Assembly: GCA_036362985.1 (NCBI GenBank) | Contig: JAYGXS010000003.1 | Span: 33,200,037-33,264,036, forward strand | Source: Ligula intestinalis | Lineage: Eukaryota; Platyhelminthes; Cestoda; Diphyllobothriidea; Diphyllobothriidae | Direction: 5' to 3' | DNA: 64,000 nucleotides | Shown: in pieces, positions 1 to 12,170 of the stretch | Layout of the letters: each line of letters starts with the position of its first letter | Position numbering within the stretch: position 1 is the stretch's first letter | Made by a program: the position numbers and the translations under genes | The notes under the pieces: generated by a model | The model's database searches: none | Seen by the model: the letters and a program-made list of their open reading frames with translations, nothing else | Told to the model about the DNA's origin: nothing

Positions 1-230
1 CTCATCGTCATTTAACCAGCTGCCGCTGCTGCTGTTGTTGTTGGTATCCGCAGAACATCCTGTAACGGACTTTTTCTTCTGTTCTTGAACAGCTGAAAGG
101 GTTAGAAGGTAATGCTTGGGTCGTCGTGGCACGCAAAACAACAGTCACGTCAGGGTTTGAGAAAACAGATTTAAAAAACTGCGATCTATGAGTGGGCAAG
201 GATAAAGAGGCAGCAAAAACGGACACCTAC

Positions 231-3200
231 CTTCTGGCCGCATGCCTTCGAGCAAGCATCTGCGAAATCGGCAGTACTGACAACGATTGCGTTGGCGTAT
301 GCTCATTTGACAGTTTTCACCTTCGCGACACACGTACTTGATGTTTTTCCGTATAGACCGTTTGAAGAAGCCCTTGCAACCCTCGCAGGCCACTGCGCCT
401 GAGAATTTAAAAAAAGTACAAAGAGGGTTAAGTAGTTACGTGAAGAAATAGCAAGTGACGGGGAAAGGGAAGCCCAACAAGAGGAGGTGAACAAACGACT
501 ATATAGAGTTTATATAGTCGACGTCTGTGGCTTATAAGGCATTTCCATATCAAATCTCCCTATAGCAACTCTATAGAGATTATATACAGTTGATATGGAC
601 TTGATATAGAGTCCATTTTGGCACTATGGGCCATTTTTCTTTTTCTGTTGATTGTATTTCTCATTTTCGCTGTCCGCGTAAATATTTGCTTATCTAAATA
701 ATTATTTCTATTATTCTCTACTTCTATACGCTCAACATTTTGAATATTTTTCGTTCTCCGAATATGCTCCACCAATTTAATCCTTATTACCACCTATCCC
801 CTATTACAGAAGGATGGGGTTACCGCGTGCTGTTATGGACCCTAGATTGAAATTTTGCCGGAGGGGGGTTGAACTCTGAAAAAATTTATCTTACTTGTAT
901 TTCCACGAATATCTGTAGGTCAAAATTTAGGGCTCTGAGCTTTTTGGATGTAAACGCATTTAGCCACTAACCATAATGTCTGCCATTTGCTCGATCGCCA
1001 CAAATGGAGCAGGGAAGGGAGACGGAGGCTGGACCCGGAGATGAAATGCTGCAGACACTACTACCGGCACTGTTAGAGGAGAAATCTCCACCGCCAGTGC
1101 CAGAGGACGGAACACTCTCTTCGACGCCCGACATCGGACGCGCGGAGATGGAGTTCGTAGATGTCGAGTGCGGCTGCGCGTGGCTGGCGGCGTTACTGAA
1201 GGCTGTTGTTTGGGATGGCAGAAGTGATTCATCGCAAACCGTTGAAACAGCAGGGCTAGTGGTGGTGGCGGCTGTAGTGGCAATTAGTAGACCATTGGAA
1301 GATTGTGAGGCACTGACGACAAATTGCTGCTGGTGCTGCTGCTGCTGCTGTGATTGAGACTGTTGAGGATGATGGTAGAGACGGTCAGAGAAAGCGAACT
1401 GAGATGTGGGTGCGTCCCAGTTCTTTAAAAATGGACAAAGAGACGCCAAATACATTAAAGAGGCATGCTAAGGGGGGATTGTACTTGACACCATCTGCTC
1501 AACCACTTATTACTAGCAAACACAAGACAAGCAGCGGCCTGAAGTGTAGCGGAGTGTCCATGGTCACTCATGATTATAATGTGTTAGGGTTCAAACAGGA
1601 AGTGAAGCAGTGCGGCCCGTAGGTGATAATGGCCTGCCGCCGGGTCTGAGAAGAATTTACAACGTGCATCGCTTTTTGGGATAGACGCTAGATACCCGTC
1701 TGAGAAACGATTTTATTAGTAAATTGAATTTTATTCAAGTCAACGTCGGTACTGGTCACTAAATCCCTTTTCTGTTTACGATCTTAGGAGACAGACATCC
1801 GAATAGCAGACGTTTCCTAAACACAAGCCCTCAGAGGCTGATAAGGTAAGATAACATTGTTTATATGAATTTTGTGAACGGAGAGTCTGATAAAGGAGTT
1901 CCGAAGCCGATAGTGCGGAACAATTACACCTATGCGAAATAAATTCGCATGTAAAACCAAAATCATCGGCTTCACTACAAGGCAAGTTATTCGAAGCAAT
2001 CGCGTGACTGGTAATAAAGCATGTGGCATCGAAAATATGGCTAATTTTGACATAGATGACAACAAATTACCTTAATTTGTATATTGTAAGAGCTTGAATC
2101 TGGTGACAGCGTTGCACCATGTTGAAAATTACCAGTAGGGAGGCTACTGAATCCATGGAATGACTCTGACGTTGCAGTTCCCTCAGGCGTCAAAGGCTCT
2201 CTGCCAGAGTTGGCTGCCAGGACAGAAGACGGCGTGGTGTTGGGGTAATAGGTATTCATGTTGTCAAAACGCCAGGCAGATGAGGGCAAACTACAACTGA
2301 AAATTGAAGAGCTGTTATCCTGAATTCCTGTGGCTGGGATGCCGCCCTGTGGCATGCTCTTGCGTCGCTGAGGTGGCAGGGCGACCGGGCTCGTCTGAAC
2401 GTAGACACAGCCGACTTTGTCGGTGCAGCTCGACATCGACTGCTGTGTGATCCCTTGCTGGGAAAAGAACTGATCGGTCAGACTGCTGGACGGGGTGGTT
2501 GACTGCGGCAATGAGGATGAAGGATAGGGCAGTGGTGGGGCGGGGGAGTGAAGCGTCAAGGGTGTGTTGCTGGCGATTGCTGGATTGCAGTGGTCAATAG
2601 GAAGATTCTGTAGCCGGGAAAGCGAAGGGCTGAGAATCGGAGTTGCTTCACCGACTTCGGCACAAAAATGACTACCCTCTGACCAGACTTGATTGCACTC
2701 GGCGACAGCATCGCTGACGGCGCTAATGGGAGAGGCAGTCGAAAACATGGATGTTGTATGACCGCCGCCTAAGCACGATGAAGAAGACGCTATTGAGGAG
2801 GTGAGTGCACCGCAGACGTCGTTGGCCGAAGCGTTCTGGAGTTCAATACATGAACTTCTAGAGTTCTCATTCTTCAGAGCATTGCAATTGTATTCCGCTT
2901 TAACTAGAGCCATGAAGGTAAAGTTGCGTTAGTCGAGGATGTGCATATCTAACAATCGCGGATGGAAAAGCTGTACTGTGCTCATAAAGAAGATCATGCC
3001 ATTAATAGCCGCAAGACAATAGAAAGAGTGCGTGCTTCAAATGAGACTAAGTTTCCCAGTTTCAGTCCTCTTCGAAATGGGATAAAACAGGTAATCGCGA
3101 TAGTGATGTGGAGAGTAAACTAAGCGGTAGAAACTATATACCCAACTGAGGTTTCTTTTTGAATTTTGTTATGGTTGTGGCACCAAAAAATGGAGCACAC

Positions 3201-4960
3201 GACATTTTTCGCTAATAATCAAACTCAAGCTTCTATAGAACTCTCAAAAATAAGTTGTCCGTTCATTTGAATTTTGTGCCTCGAGACAAAAAAGTGGCTA
3301 AAAGCAAAATTTATTTTTATTTGCGATGTATAAACTCCGGCTCATCAATATAAAACAAAACATATGAAGCGAAAGAGGGCATTTATGATTAACAATAGGG
3401 GATACGAACAAAGTAATTGGTGTGCCTCATCTCTGCCTGATTTACATAAAAGTTATTAGAAAGTTCGCACAACAAACATATGGAATAATGAACTAAGGCG
3501 ATGAGTGGGTCAACTAAACGAAAAAAACAGGAATTTAAACGGATTAAATTAGGTTGGAAGAGGTTCTCGGGAAAAAAAGCTTTATACTTCTAAGCCTTTT
3601 ACGGCGGTTTCCTCAATGGCTCCTAAAATGACTGGAGCTAGCGCTTGAATTTCTTTCTGTGTGTGGTATTTAAGTTGCTGGATTATCCCAGGCGCATCGA
3701 CAGGTACACGGTCCCGCAGGCAGCTCCAAAGAAAGAAAGTCCGGCGCCGTCAAATCGGGCGAATGTATTCAAATAAAGAAGACTCTCCTTACTAAATCTT
3801 TGCGTTTCTAGTCTTATGGCACTGATGGTATGATGCCACAGCACGCTGTCCCCAACTGCAAGACTTGCAAAACGACCGGGTAATACTTGCTATCGATTGC
3901 CGGTGCCCTTTACGATTACCCTTTTAGGTGCTATGCCACACCTAATTGTGACCCTGAAAGGATCCAGTTCATGTCACTGTTACCCAGTTTGTCACATCTG
4001 GGTCAGTTAAAAGTATGACTGAACTTGCCCAGGTGGTTAGGACGTTGGCTGCGCTTAAGCCTTATCCCTCTGGTCGTGGGTCCAAACCACGCAGAGTTTC
4101 TTACATATAGGTCAACTAAGTTATTCGAATTGCAGAAAAAACTGATAAGATTTCTGCTTTTAAAACAAGTTTAGCGCTTATGCCATGAAGGTACGTGAGT
4201 TAAAAGAGAAATTACTAGGGGTTAGCTTGCATGAAATTGTTTCGTGGCAAGTTCCAAGTCCACACACCTCTCAGTTAGCGAGCGATTCCTGTTAAGGTTG
4301 CAGCAAGGTTCTAACACAACTGTGAACTTACTGAAAAAAATTATGCGGGGGAATAGCTGTTATTTAATTTTAGGTCTCTAGTCGTGAGTGAAACACTAAT
4401 AACAACAATGGGAAGTGAACAATCACATTAAGCTTTCAAATGTGAAGAGATAACGGGCAAAACAAACATGGAACCCATACGCATTCCGTTATTTTATCTT
4501 ATTTACATGTACTTCTACAAACCAGACTTAGCGTAAGGCAACAGTTATTTACGCCAACTGCTCGATGAATTTGTTCTGGGGTTGGACAAAACGTGGTGGA
4601 TATGAGTAAGGTGGCAAATCGGTACTTACTTGTTGCACTTGAACTATCTGCTGGAAAAGCTTCCTCACCATTAAGTGGAGAGAAATTTTCAAAAGTGCTG
4701 GGGCAGTTTAAAATGGAGTCAATCAAATCGAAACCAGATGAGTCTTCTGCCCAGGTCATGTTAGAGCCATTATTTGTGGTCGGTCGGGACACAGTAACTA
4801 GTTCCATAAGCTCTGGATTGAATAGGCCCATTGAAAGAGCCACTTCCGATGGAAGCGACATCGAGTTCGGTGCCACGGGGGCAGGTGAGACCGATTGAGG
4901 TTGGCTTAAGGATGCACTCTGCATCGAGGAGCCGAGAGTCGGAAGTTGGTGGAAATTCAT
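231..4960 (-). CDS. NR2-type nuclear receptor, 5' part (A/B region and DNA-binding domain); gene continues off the left edge
   Basis: Ligand-regulated transcription factor family, acting in the nucleus. Exons in reading order: 4960-4630, 2903-2071, 1422-972, 398-231. All join with matching phases (1, 0, 1) and give 594 codons before the donor at 230. The start is the first ATG after an in-frame TAG in the same exon. Residues 1-525 are a Ser/Pro/Thr/Gln-rich A/B region with a Gln tract. The DNA-binding domain begins at about residue 526. Finger one ([14 protein letters not shown], then ACEGC) has C-X2-C-X13-C-X2-C spacing, and finger two (CREGENC, then CQYC) has C-X5-C-X9-C-X2-C. The P-box CEGCKG places it in the NR2/RXR class. 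By eye it is closest to TR2/TR4 and HR78 ([15 protein letters not shown]), with an RXR-like RQRNRCQYC stretch. An intron splits the domain after the first two cysteines. The exon 1422-972 acceptor could instead be at 1398, also in frame. The hinge and ligand-binding domain are outside the window. Confidence 0.9.
496..520. repeat. Perfect short inverted repeat in the intron that splits the receptor DNA-binding domain
   Basis: Arms of 10 bp (496-505 and 511-520, cgactatata and its complement) surround a 5-nt spacer. A second palindrome, ctctatagag, follows at 569-578. The rest of intron 399-971 is AT-rich and shows no gene or repeat family I recognise. Confidence 0.6.
1326..1350 (-). repeat. 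Coding CAG/CTG repeat (poly-Gln in the receptor A/B region)
   Basis: On the minus strand this reads as an interrupted CAG run encoding Gln-rich sequence ([13 protein letters not shown]). It is in frame within the exon 1422-972, so it is a coding tract, probably length-variable. Confidence 0.8.
1423..2070 (-). other. Receptor intron (648 bp)
   Basis: The donor GTAATT is read at 2070 and the acceptor AG at 1424-1423. I see no coding exon, RNA gene or repeat family in it. ORFs on the plus strand at 1350-1622 are antisense shadows. Confidence 0.7.
2904..4629 (-). other. Receptor first coding intron (1.7 kb)
   Basis: The donor GTAAGT is read at 4629 and the acceptor CTAG at 2904-2905, joining phase 1. 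It contains the tRNA-like segment near 4027-4085. Otherwise it is AT-rich and I see nothing supportable in it. Confidence 0.75.
4025..4090 (+). repeat. tRNA-like segment, probable SINE head
   Basis: The segment has an A-box-like stretch (tgcccaggtggttaggacg) and, about 30 nt later, a B-box-like stretch (gtgggtccaaaccac). That is the layout of a tRNA-derived pol III promoter. I cannot fold a complete acceptor stem, so this is more likely a SINE head than a working tRNA gene. Confidence 0.35.
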
Positions 4961-5660
4961 CGGAGGTGTGGGTCCCTATTAATGAACACAGGCAATGGGA
5001 GGAATTAAGAAGATAGAATGAAACCGACGATTTTAGTGAAGAAATAGTAAAACTGATGTATTTAAACTCAAATGTATGCAAAAAGATACACCTAATTTCA
5101 CCCTGCTGACAGAGTTGGATTCGCTAATTAAAAGACCGCGGATCGGATATTGAAAATCTGACTTGCCCTATGACTGGCGAGAACTTCTATCACGTTGTTA
5201 ATAACAGACTCCCTGAAGTGACGCAGGCGGATATCAAGAGGCGTACTTAGCCCTGATCTCCGGTGAATCGGTTTGACTGGCCGATAATGCAAAGACTGTT
5301 TGCCTTCGTGGCGATCCGAACTTCAGCGAAACGTGTAATCTGTACGATGCGACCACAAGAAACTTAAGAGTAAAAATTTTCGACATCGCAGCTGTGCCCC
5401 AAACTACTGCTTATACCAGGGGCCTGTATGGGATCTTTAAAACGAATCAGCTCTGCTATCTGGCTGTCCTTTCAATCATCAACTAGGATGCAATAATAGC
5501 CTTCAGGTCCAACACATTCCAGGGAAAGGACTATTTAATACAAATGTTCAATCGAACAGACACCGCCTCTCCAGTGGCTAACTAGTTTGAAAATTACCCG
5601 ACGCCCAAATGTGTCCACGACTGCGGTTTACCATCAACAGAAGACATTCTTGGGCCAATA

Positions 5661-5935
5661 AGTACGCACGAAAGCAATCTGAGACTGTGCTTCTACCCAT
5701 TTAGATTTCCCTTGGTGGATCAAGTTGCATGGTGGCATGCAGTTGAAAGTATTATGTTTGATGGAGGCCTACTATCAAAGAAAAAACCAGTCTCCAAAAA
5801 AGGAGAGGAGGGACTTCATCGAGCTCATCTTTGGCCTCGGTCGGCGATGCGTCCTACCAAATCTAATAAATTATGTGATGGACTGGGCTTCTCAATACCC
5901 GTTAATAAACTCTTCTAAAAACGTGTCAGTAGTCA
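5661..5935 (+). pseudogene. LINE reverse-transcriptase remnant (copy 1)
   Basis: Broken frames keep the order of the reverse transcriptase found intact at 10943-12170. DQVAWWHAVESIMFDG corresponds to RESLWRIMELDG, and RRCVLPNLINYVMDW corresponds to RQGCVLSPILFNYVIDW. The YADD box is not found downstream. The copy is old, frameshifted and truncated at both ends, and cannot be functional. Confidence 0.6.
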
Positions 5936-7039
5936 AAACATTTCTGTCTGAATAGTCTAACTGATACGTGTAAACGTCAAGGGTGGTCAAGGCACGGCTG
6001 TAAGTCGCTTAGAAATTAAACTGCGTATTGAATTAGCACACAAAGGCACGCCTACCGACGCAATTTTTACTAAAATTATGAGGGTCTGTGCGGCGCGCAA
6101 AAAATTAACAGATCACATTTTGTGTGAGCTTCCTGCAGATGAGCTTGAACTCAAAGAGCAAGCTTCCTAAAAATATACTGCTGTCGGCTACAGAAGCAAG
6201 AACATTAGGCTTAGATGTTTTTAAAATTCGAATTAGGGTAAAAAACGCGATGTGCCAGTTTTAATGTTCGTAATGAACATAAGAAGTCTATCGGTGACGA
6301 AAAGATCTCTATTTGTCAGAAGAGGTCAAAGTGTTCTGTCCAAGTGGCTGGAAAAAATAGTCAATTAAGTTATCTACTTACTCTGAGGGATGTAAAATTT
6401 TTAAAAGTTATATGTGAGACCCAAGTGTTGGCAAGTGCAAGTTGGTAGTAGCAAATTAGGAGCCTAATGAGCAAATCCTGTAAATTTACTCATATTGACG
6501 GCAGTTTGATCGTTGTAAGCGCCGTCTACCACGTACCCTGCGGAATGAGCATATCAACGGTGACTTGTGCATTAATAATTTTATGAGGCAAAGTTGCGAT
6601 GCATGCCCCTTACCACCTCTTACCTCACCTACTTTTTCCCCATGGCAAAGTAATGTCATTAGGACTGGAGGTGGGGGCAGTGGCCAGAGTGGCAGCTCGT
6701 CTAAGCGTGCCACACACAACTCGGTTCTCGCTACATGCGCCGGACTTCTGAACGGGCAGCTGGGATCTCACTTAAAAGCATTATAAGGACCATATGCAAC
6801 CTGACTGTCAGTCCTCCAGTCAATCCAAAGTACTCCCATGAAGATAGTAATAAATCTCTAGTTGGCAATTTCGTGAGGTGACACTTTCATACTCATAAAG
6901 ACTTACGTGTGGGAGACATATAGACAAGGATATTAGTGGCATATATGCGTACACCGATCTGTTAGAGGACCCACTCGTCCGTCCATGTTGCCATTAGAGT
7001 TCACACTCGAGCCTCCACTGCGAGGCGGCTAGGGTATAG

Positions 7040-7283
7040 GCAGAAGGACATTACCAACAAAGATATGACACTGCATATCCCCGATCTAATACCGGCAAGA
7101 CCATGAGCTCGTACCTCAACTGTTAGGACGTTCGCCCTGACGGGAGAGATCGCGAGTTCAAATCTCGGTGTGGCAGCAATTTCAGCGGCCACACTGGGGT
7201 TGGGTATCACTAGCCGATGACGCATAATGAGACAGAAGAGACCTTCCTAGTGTCCCATGTCTTTGTTGGTAATGTCCTTCTGC
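7040..7283 (+). mobile_element. tRNA-derived SINE (family A) bounded by a 24-bp perfect inverted repeat
   Basis: Positions 7104-7176 read as a tRNA-like head (ctcaactgttaggacg as A-box side, gcgagttcaaatctcg as T-arm/B-box). A body (ggcagcaatttcagcggcc) follows that recurs on the minus strand near 41960-42015. The module at 7260-7283 is the exact reverse complement of 7040-7063. Two family members may therefore have inserted in opposite orientation. Confidence 0.6.
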
Positions 7284-8929
7284 CCGCAATGATATTAGTA
7301 TAACCTTGCATTCGTGTCGATAGACATACTTTGCTGGAACAGCGCAAGTGATACCTTGCATCATTATTTTTAACTACTGTTGTTGAAGTAGTTAACAAGC
7401 CCAACAGCCTAATATTAGGCTGTAACATTGGATTATTAACCATAGTATGACAAATAAAGCCCTCTGAATAAAATATGCCAAAGAAATATTTCGATAAATA
7501 TGATAAAGAGGATACTTACCAAGAGCCGCTTGGATTAGCAATAGTTACGTGGACGAAGAAGTCATCTTTTGTCGTATATCCCAAAAATCCAACTTATAAT
7601 AGCCTACAAATAATGCAAACAACATTAGCTAGTACTTAATGCGAAGGTTTCTCTGCAACTACTGTGCGGTACTCAAATGCAGACGAAATTATGGAGAGAC
7701 TAAAACTGACCCTATTCTAACCCACTAATGGTTGAACCGTCGTTAATGGCCAGATCAAATGCTGCCCCACGAGGTAAACCGAGCGGTGACTTGAGCGCGT
7801 CTCCTTACAGTCGAACAGACCCGCAATACATCGGCCTCACTTTTCTTTTGAATACTTACCGTTTTCCAATGGGAAACCAAAGTCGCAGCCACAACAAGTA
7901 CAAACCAAAGTCAACACAATCCCGGGGATTGTGAAGGCGCGGTGGCAGACGAAAGTAAGCAGCCCATCTATGTGAATCACACACAACCTCGCCCCTAACC
8001 CAGTGACATGTCCGACTCAAACCGGCTGGAGCTGAGATTTAGCACAATAGCTCATCAAGCTTAATTGTCCATCTATGTGTGTCATGCACTGCTTGTTCGT
8101 TACCCGGTGTGTGTGTGAGAATACATTAATAACGTGCTTCTGAGGTAAGTGAAAGGTATACATTTCCACATGTAGCATTTTGATCATCATATAGACGTTG
8201 GCAAATTATATCGCATGCTGCTGATAGTTATTATGCACACATGGGTGATCGATTAGGACTATGCACAAACTATGAGTGCTTGTGCGGGTAGGTCGAGTGA
8301 AGTCTTGTGACGTTTTCGGGACTGTGCTTTTTTACTAAATATTTTTACAAATGCGCATCTAACCTAATAGCCGTACGAGAGGCCTGAATGTCCTACAATG
8401 GTACGGGCACAGGAGGCATGTCGGAGCTCCAGGTACTTTTTCGTCGGTCACAGTGCAATGAATTGGCAAGTGACCGACCGAGCCTATGTGCAATTCAAAG
8501 GTGTGGTCGCCATGAGGACAGGCTGGAACAAAGTCCTCCTATATGATGAAATGAACGATGGTGGTGATGACTGACAGGATATAAGCGGTGTTCCTACCGG
8601 TAGGGAGACGGTGTGAATGCGTTAATATCGCATTGGGTAAGGAAATGCTCGGCAAAAGCAGTCTAACATACTTCTCAAGCTTCCGTTTCCGTCTACATCA
8701 AAGATGTATCTCTCTTCCTCTGCGGAGGGAGCCATCAATAAACCAAGAAACCTGCGTCCGGACATGACGTTATGCCTTGTGAAAGCTGCAAGTTTTGTAT
8801 CGACAATGGTGTCCTGGCTCTGAGTCGATTGGGCAAGCGTGAGAGATCATTTGAATCTTGGTGACCGGGGCTGGAGTATACTGATATCTGTCTTTAAGAA
8901 GGAAGGTTAGCCAAAATTCCCAAACAGCC

Positions 8930-10125
8930 ACGGCATAAAGCTCAAAGATGCTGCGAAGGTTTTAAATGTCGTCATTCTTGAGCGATTCCAAGATGTGCAT
9001 GACTCGATGACAAGATCTAAACAATGCGGTTCCGAGCTGTGCGTGAATATAATAGTAAGGTGCATTCTGGAAAACTGTTATGGCTACCAAAAGTTATATA
9101 TTTCGTTGAGTTTTGTGGTGGAGTTCGATTTGGTCTGCCGAAAGATTTCTTGTAGGATAATGAAACTAGACGACATGCCGTAAAAACCTCGCCAGGAGCA
9201 GAACCTATTATTGCTTTACCATTGCGAGTTCTCGTCTACAAGAATCACTCCGACCGTTGGATATTCGAACTGGCGTTATACAAGATTGTATGCTGTTCAA
9301 TTAGGCCTTCAATTGGATTCTAGAAAGGGTCTTACAGGGGATTGGCGGTAAAGCGTTTGCCCAAGGCTGCCGACTGACTGAAATTTGGCTACGCTGACGA
9401 CAGCATCCTGCTAGTCTCAAGTTTTGTGATCTAAGGTCCGTGATGTCACGGCTGTTGCAGAGTTGCATTCCCGGCCAAGATAAGACACCCCTATAGATTA
9501 ATGACTGTCAACATGAAGTAGACAGATTCAAATACCTAAGGACAAGGCTTCTGCCGATGACATCGTCTGTCAAAATGATGGTATCCGAAAAAGTGTCAGC
9601 GTACTTATGGTGTCCAGCGGGATATTCCAATAATCACGAATATTAGCGGTACTAGGAATCCGTTCAGTTATTCTTCTCACGGTTGTAAATTCTGAGCTGT
9701 GCGAATGAAAATTGAGCAAAAACCGCAGGTGTTTGATCACCACTGCCTGAGAAATATCCTTAGAGCAAATCACGCCGACTTCGTGTCAAATGGGATAGTC
9801 TGCACTCATTGTAACATCACGAAGGTACTTTAGACCATCCAATAATGACGACTGGTGTGGTCTTGAAACTTAATGTGAATCGTCCATCTCATTAGTTCAG
9901 TATTGCTACACTTGGTCCGATGCAATTACCCATTTAGTCACTTCGGAAATGTCAACGCTAAAGGTGACTCTACAGAGTTCGCTTGGACATAGAAATGGAG
10001 CTTGGGCCTTCTGTATTCAGCCTACGTCATTAGAAGAGAAAATAGGTTAAGCTCTCCAATTTTGCTGCCACATAGCGTAAGGCGTGGAGGTACAATACGC
10101 GATATCATCGAGACTAGGTAGATCA
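8930..10125 (+). pseudogene. LINE reverse-transcriptase remnant (copy 2), nearly full 3' half
   Basis: The copy is degenerate but collinear with the minus-strand element at 10943-12170. It retains, in order, ILERFQ, HDSMTRSKQCG (thumb of the family), FGYADDSILL (catalytic box, YADD kept), CIPGQDKTPL, FKYL, VFDHHCLRNIL and finally DIEMELGPSVFSLRH. The last block matches DMEAVLGPSIFGLRR of the other copy. Many stops and frameshifts separate these blocks, so it is a fossil. The end near 10125 corresponds to the usual C-terminus. Confidence 0.75.
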
Positions 10126-10942
10126 GACATGATCACAGGTGTACTGAGAAAAAGTTCGCCGTGGTCACTCCTGTGCATTTTAATCTGCATATGAAAAAAT
10201 TAGCTGGTGCTTTACAGGACCTAAATGCCTGGGACACCTTCCTACCACTTCTACTTAAGTATTCTCTGAAGGTAAATAATATGAAAACGATTCGTCACTT
10301 GAATTTAATCAACTGTTGATGCCTTCAGAGGCCCACTTTTATCCATAAACTGCAAGCTTTATTTGTTAACGATTATTGATCAGGAGTTCGGCTTTCCAAG
10401 TATATTTATTTGCCGTTATTGGACTGGTGAAATCAAAATTAAAGGTGCACTTTAGTTATTGTTTGCATTTGGTAACACTTCGTACGTCCACACCCATTTG
10501 GAATTGCCAGGAGCGCCAACTGAAGTTTGGTAGATCCTGTGCGATTATGAGTTAGTGATTAGCAAAGCAAAACCATACAGTCCGTACGGGCAACATGTAG
10601 ATCAAGCGTTGGATCAAAATCTTGCCAAATACTATTTACTTACTTAAAAATCTCGCAGTATGTCCCGCTCTAAGAGACCGTTTTGCTTGAAGTTTTACAT
10701 TTAATCAGAGTACACGTATGCACTCTCACCAATGCAACACCATATGAAAGGATGTTTGCGTACAATTGAAAGTGGACTGTGAGCAACTTACTGAACTGCA
10801 TAATGAGAACACACCACATTTTGGAGTGCTTCAGCTACTGATACCAAGAGCCTGTATCGGATCCTAAAGACGGTTCTGCTCTGTAATCCATCTGCTTCTT
10901 GTACTTTTACTTGTACGTGTTACGGCTGTGATCATGCCTGAT

Positions 10943-12170
10943 CTAGCCGGCCTCAATGATGTCACGAACGGTACCTCTCCACGCGTGGCGATTGGGGGCA
11001 GCGGATCTCGAAAGCTTCACTTAGTCCCTTCTCCAGCGACGGAGGCCGAAGATAGAAGGTCCAAGAACTGCTTCCATGTCTTGACGGACGGTGTCTAGCC
11101 AAGTCTTTAGTTGCCCTCCTCTTCGACGTTTCCAGGTGAGCTGCGGTGCCGGGTCAAGGGCAGCATAGGTAAGCTCGTGGGGCGGACGACGGAGAACGTG
11201 TCCAAACCACCTCAGTCGCCTTTCTTGAATGGCCTGAGATATCCTCGTGATACGATCGCAGGGGATGCGGACTGTCTCATTTGAGATGAAGTCGCTATAC
11301 TTAACTCGCAGGATCGTCCTCAGGCACTGGTGGTCAAAGAACTCCAGTCTTCGCTCATCTTCAGCGCGCACAGCCCAGCATTCACATCCATAGAGGAGGA
11401 CTGGCCGGATGGATGCACGGTATACACGAATTTTCGTGACGATGGAGATGTCACTTCGGATCCATAGGCACTTTCGAAGGATTGAGAAAACCCAGCGAGC
11501 AGCATCGATACGGGAGACAATGTCGTCTTTGCTCTGCCCATTCGGTAGCAGCCTCGCCCCGAGGTATTTAAAGCTGTCTACTTCTTCAAGTTGATGGCCA
11601 TTAATTCTCAGGGGTGCCTTTTCCTGGTCAGGGATGCAGCTCGAGAACAAATTCGTCTTTCCGGAATTTATGGACATGCCTACCGACATAGCAATCTCAT
11701 TTAACCGCGAAACTACCGACTTGGACCATCAAAGCTTGAGGCTAACAGCCCAATATCATCGGCGTAGTCAGGATCACTTAGTCGGCGTCCGGGTGCAAGT
11801 TCAACATCGTCCTCTTCATGTAGGGCTTTGCCGAGAATCCAGTCAATGACGTAGTTAAACAGAATGGGCGAAAGGACGCAGCCCTGTCGGACACCAGACC
11901 GGATATCGAACGACTGAGAGAGATTGTTGTGGACCAGGACTCGTGCGGTGGTAGACCGATAGTAAACCTTAATCATCGCAATGATTTTGGTCGGCACTCC
12001 ATCCAGTTCCATTATTCGCCACAGGGACTCACGATGGATGGAATCGAATGCTTTTTTCAGTAGTAAAACGCATGTGGTAGTCGCCATGGCAGATACGACA
12101 TTCAGATGAAAGGAACAGTTAACCCAAATTCTCAACCGAACGGACACCACCCCTTCAGCTACCATCAAGT
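10943..12170 (-). mobile_element. Non-LTR (LINE) retrotransposon, 3' half with reverse transcriptase; RTE/CR1-like
   Basis: Read on minus, 12168-11713 carries the palm and fingers: KKAFDSIHRESLW, then GVRQGCVLSPILFNY, then the catalytic PDYADDIGLL. A short deletion shifts the frame near 11713-11730. Translation resumes at 11689 with VGMSINSGKTN, FKYLGARLL, a YGCECWAVR block, and RRLRWFGHVLRR. The long ORF stops at 11021 (GLRRWRRD), but homology continues to a TAG at 10945-10943 (RGTVRDIIEAG). With one frameshift and one late stop it is much younger than the two remnants nearby. No endonuclease domain is seen upstream of 12170, so the copy is 5'-truncated. The exact clade cannot be settled by eye. 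Confidence 0.9.

Noticed and set aside
1004..1622. Plus-strand ORFs of 117 and 90 codons
   Set aside because: They are antisense to the receptor exon 1422-972 or its intron; the minus frame has the zinc finger and matching splice sites.
7104..7176. Functional tRNA gene
   Set aside because: A and B boxes are visible, but the cloverleaf is incomplete and the body continues as a SINE shared with 41880-42085.
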